From Actinomycetota bacterium (GTDB lineage Bacteria; Actinomycetota; Actinomycetes; Mycobacteriales; JACQDL01): a stretch of 64,000 nucleotides of DNA. A program made the position numbers and the translations under genes. The notes under the pieces were generated by a model. It was not told the origin of the DNA. It saw nothing but the letters and a program-made list of their open reading frames with translations, and ran no database searches. Positions 62,412-64,000 of this stretch are shown here, one piece after another. The stretch lies in NCBI GenBank assembly GCA_016201065.1, contig JACQDL010000031.1, forward strand, positions 142,580 to 206,579, read 5' to 3'. Each line of letters begins with the position of its first letter. Positions within the stretch are counted from its first letter, which is position 1.

Positions 62412-63164
62412 TCATCGGCTCGCATAGCCGGCGGTCAGGGCTACCGCGAGGGTGGCGGTGACCATACCCGGGGCGTGGGCGATGTCCTCACCCCGGCTGA
62501 GACGACCGGTGAGCAATCGCCACGTTGCACCGATGGCGGTGAGCGCGAAGCCCAGCACCAGGCCCGCGACGATGGCCAGGTAGCCGTGCCAGCCGAGCAT
62601 CAGGCCGGTGCTCAGGGCCAGCTTCACATCACCGCCGCCACCGCCGGCGGTGAGGGTGAGCAGGAGGTAGAACCCGGAGGTGCCCACCGCGCCGGCCAGG
62701 GCGGTGACACCGGCGCCCGGGTGGTGGTGGGTGACGACGTCGGTGGTCAGCAGGGTCGCGGTGACGGCGAACATCGGCAGGGTGAGCCGGTCGGGGAGCC
62801 TGTGTACGGCGAGATCGGTGAACACCAACGCCACGCCGGTGGTGGTGAACACCAGTAACGTGGCCAGGAGCAGCGGGTCGGTGACCGTCCACGCCAACGC
62901 CGCCATGGTGAGGATCATGGTGGCTTCGACGACACCGGTGGGGGGTCCGATCTGGCGCCGGCAGTGCGGGCAGCGTGCGTGCGGTAGCCACGCGCGGGCG
63001 TGGTGGCTGGTGATCAGTGGCAGCGTGCAGTGCGGGCAGGTGGTCCGCCACGCCTGGTGGGGGTCCACGCTGTGGATGAACACCTGGGCACGGACCCACC
63101 CGGCGGTGATCCCACCCACGACCACCGCGACGGCAGCAAAGGCAATCGGGGTCGGGTGGGTCAT
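62412..63164 (-). CDS. A24 prepilin peptidase-like membrane protein
   Basis: 250 residues, ATG 63164, ATGA overlap with the regulator upstream. N-terminal domain has two CxxC pairs (CPHC twice), then about six membrane helices with VFTDLAVHRLPD and GGGGGDVKLA, which hold the two catalytic Asp residues of type IV prepilin peptidases. It cleaves prepilin leader peptides. Here it may serve a T4 pilus/Tad-like system or process the element's own pilins. Confidence 0.88.
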   Translation of the reverse strand: MTHPTPIAFAAVAVVVGGITAGWVRAQVFIHSVDPHQAWRTTCPHCTLPLITSHHARAWLPHARCPHCRRQIGPPTGVVEATMILTMAALAWTVTDPLLLATLLVFTTTGVALVFTDLAVHRLPDRLTLPMFAVTATLLTTDVVTHHHPGAGVTALAGAVGTSGFYLLLTLTAGGGGGDVKLALSTGLMLGWHGYLAIVAGLVLGFALTAIGATWRLLTGRLSRGEDIAHAPGMVTATLAVALTAGYASR

Positions 63165-64000
63165 GGGGTGGCCAGGTCTCGCAGGAGGGTCGTGGCCAGG
63201 TGCGTGGTGTCCGGGTCGAGGTCGATGCCGGCCTCGTCGAGTTCCCGCCGCAAGGTGGCGAGTCGGGTGCGGATCGCGTCGGCGTCACCCAGGCGGGCGG
63301 CGGTGTGCATGGCCCTGCGGGCGAGTTCCTCTGACAGGGGGTCCAACCCGCAGGCGGTCTCGCTGTGGGTGTGGGCCTGCCGCGGGTTGGTGTCGGTGAG
63401 CAGTTGCGCCGCCTGGGCGTAGATCTTGACCAGGCGACGGCGGGTGTGTTCCCGGTCGGTGTCGATCCAGTCGTAGTCGGCGCCTTCGGCCAAACCCCCA
63501 CCGACGTGGGTGATCGCGGCGTTGAGGTGCGTCAACCGGGTGGCGTCATCGGTGGCGGTGGCGACCTGGGTGTACTCGTCCAAGACCTGCCACCAGTCCA
63601 CGTCCACCAGTTGTGGGTTGAGGTGGTAGTGGCCGCCGGTGTTCACCACCGGTTCCGCCCGGGTGCGGGTGGAACCCTCACCGTTCGCGTTCGTGGCGGA
63701 TGGGGGTGGGTTGGTGGCGGTGCGTAGGACGTGGCGGAGGTTGGCCACGCAGGTCGACAGGCGTTCGGCGGCGCGGCGCGCGGTGGCGTCCCCCCAGATG
63801 GCCTCCATGATGTCGTCCAGGGAGGCACCGTTGCGGTGCACGACCAGGTACACCAGCAACTGCTTACTTGCCGGGTTTTGAGCCATTGTTCTCGTCCGGG
63901 CTGAGCCGCCGGTCTCGGGTGGGGTGAGCCACTGGGCTTGTCGGGGTTGGGCCGGGCTGCTCGGGTGGTGAGCCACCCCGGCGTGGGGGTGGCTCGCCTG
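63161..64000 (-). CDS. BTAD-type transcriptional regulator, C-terminal part
   Basis: Frame stays open to the window edge, so the 5' end is missing; the GTG at 63976 is internal. Residues after that point: a winged helix (LLVYLVVHRNGASLDDIMEAIWGD, LRHVLRTA), then the BTAD domain (HYHLNPQLVDVDWWQVLDEYTQVA, ETACGLDPLSEELARRAMHTAARLG). SARP-like or LysM-BTAD proteins are common next to prepilin peptidase on actinobacterial ICEs. Probably co-transcribed with the peptidase. Confidence 0.82.
   Translation of the reverse strand, partial: QASHPHAGVAHHPSSPAQPRQAQWLTPPETGGSARTRTMAQNPASKQLLVYLVVHRNGASLDDIMEAIWGDATARRAAERLSTCVANLRHVLRTATNPPPSATNANGEGSTRTRAEPVVNTGGHYHLNPQLVDVDWWQVLDEYTQVATATDDATRLTHLNAAITHVGGGLAEGADYDWIDTDREHTRRRLVKIYAQAAQLLTDTNPRQAHTHSETACGLDPLSEELARRAMHTAARLGDADAIRTRLATLRRELDEAGIDLDPDTTHLATTLLRDLATP

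Overview
The window is high-GC actinomycete chromosome carrying most of a large integrative conjugative element (ICE). GTG and TTG starts are common. The left edge has the actinobacterial block gyrB-gyrA-DUF3566-tRNA-Ile-DLW39-tRNA-Ala, ending at about 5.3 kb. The genus cannot be fixed from this alone; a filamentous actinomycete is a reasonable inference.

At the 3' half of tRNA-Ala(TGC) the sequence changes to mobile DNA. A large serine integrase points into the tRNA gene and its reading frame ends inside it. From there to the right edge the backbone is a conjugative element: a T4SS pilin, TrbL/VirB6-like protein, PrgI-family protein, VirB4-like ATPase (split by a 2-base frameshift) and VirD4/TraG coupling protein (9.6-16.9 kb); a replication-relaxation protein (28.6 kb); a run of small plasmid-type genes including a GGDEF protein, DUF932, DUF4192, an amidoligase/class II glutamine amidotransferase pair and a DUF5983-like protein (30-42 kb); three atypical tRNA genes (42.5-42.7 kb); a DUF2637-like membrane protein and a lytic NlpC/P60 protein (43-45.6 kb); and at the right edge a prepilin peptidase and a BTAD-type regulator that runs off the window. 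No second copy of the tRNA-Ala 3' end was found, so the element probably continues past 64 kb.

Two metabolic cargo blocks interrupt the backbone. Cargo 1 (about 16.9-28.1 kb) has a minus-strand group with a CofE-like glutamate ligase and decayed genes, then an eight-gene overlapping plus-strand operon: DUF4254, a kinase/kinase/nucleotidyltransferase fusion, a phosphoribosyltransferase, a GT9 glycosyltransferase, an APH-fold kinase, an SDR, a histidine phosphatase and a TylF-type methyltransferase, followed by a NUDIX gene. Cargo 2 (46.8-61.1 kb) is a 15-gene, largely overlapping minus-strand operon starting with queD-queE-kinase-queC, the enzymes that make preQ0 (7-cyano-7-deazaguanine), followed by a nucleoside deoxyribosyltransferase-family enzyme, three sugar-phosphate isomerase/epimerase-type proteins, phosphatases, several P-loop kinases, an HprK-like kinase and a nucleotidyltransferase. 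A divergent regulator and another P-loop kinase lie beside it. No tRNA-guanine transglycosylase or dpd-type gene is present, which favours a free 7-deazapurine metabolite over tRNA or DNA modification. The product is unknown.

The most distinctive points are the tandem QueD protein whose two domains have complementary losses of catalytic residues, the two cargo operons rich in phosphotransferases, a family of CCCAACA boxes in the control regions of the transfer and replication genes, and a tRNA trio with non-canonical anticodon loops. Several genes carry small indels, so either the element is decaying or the assembly has residual indel errors.
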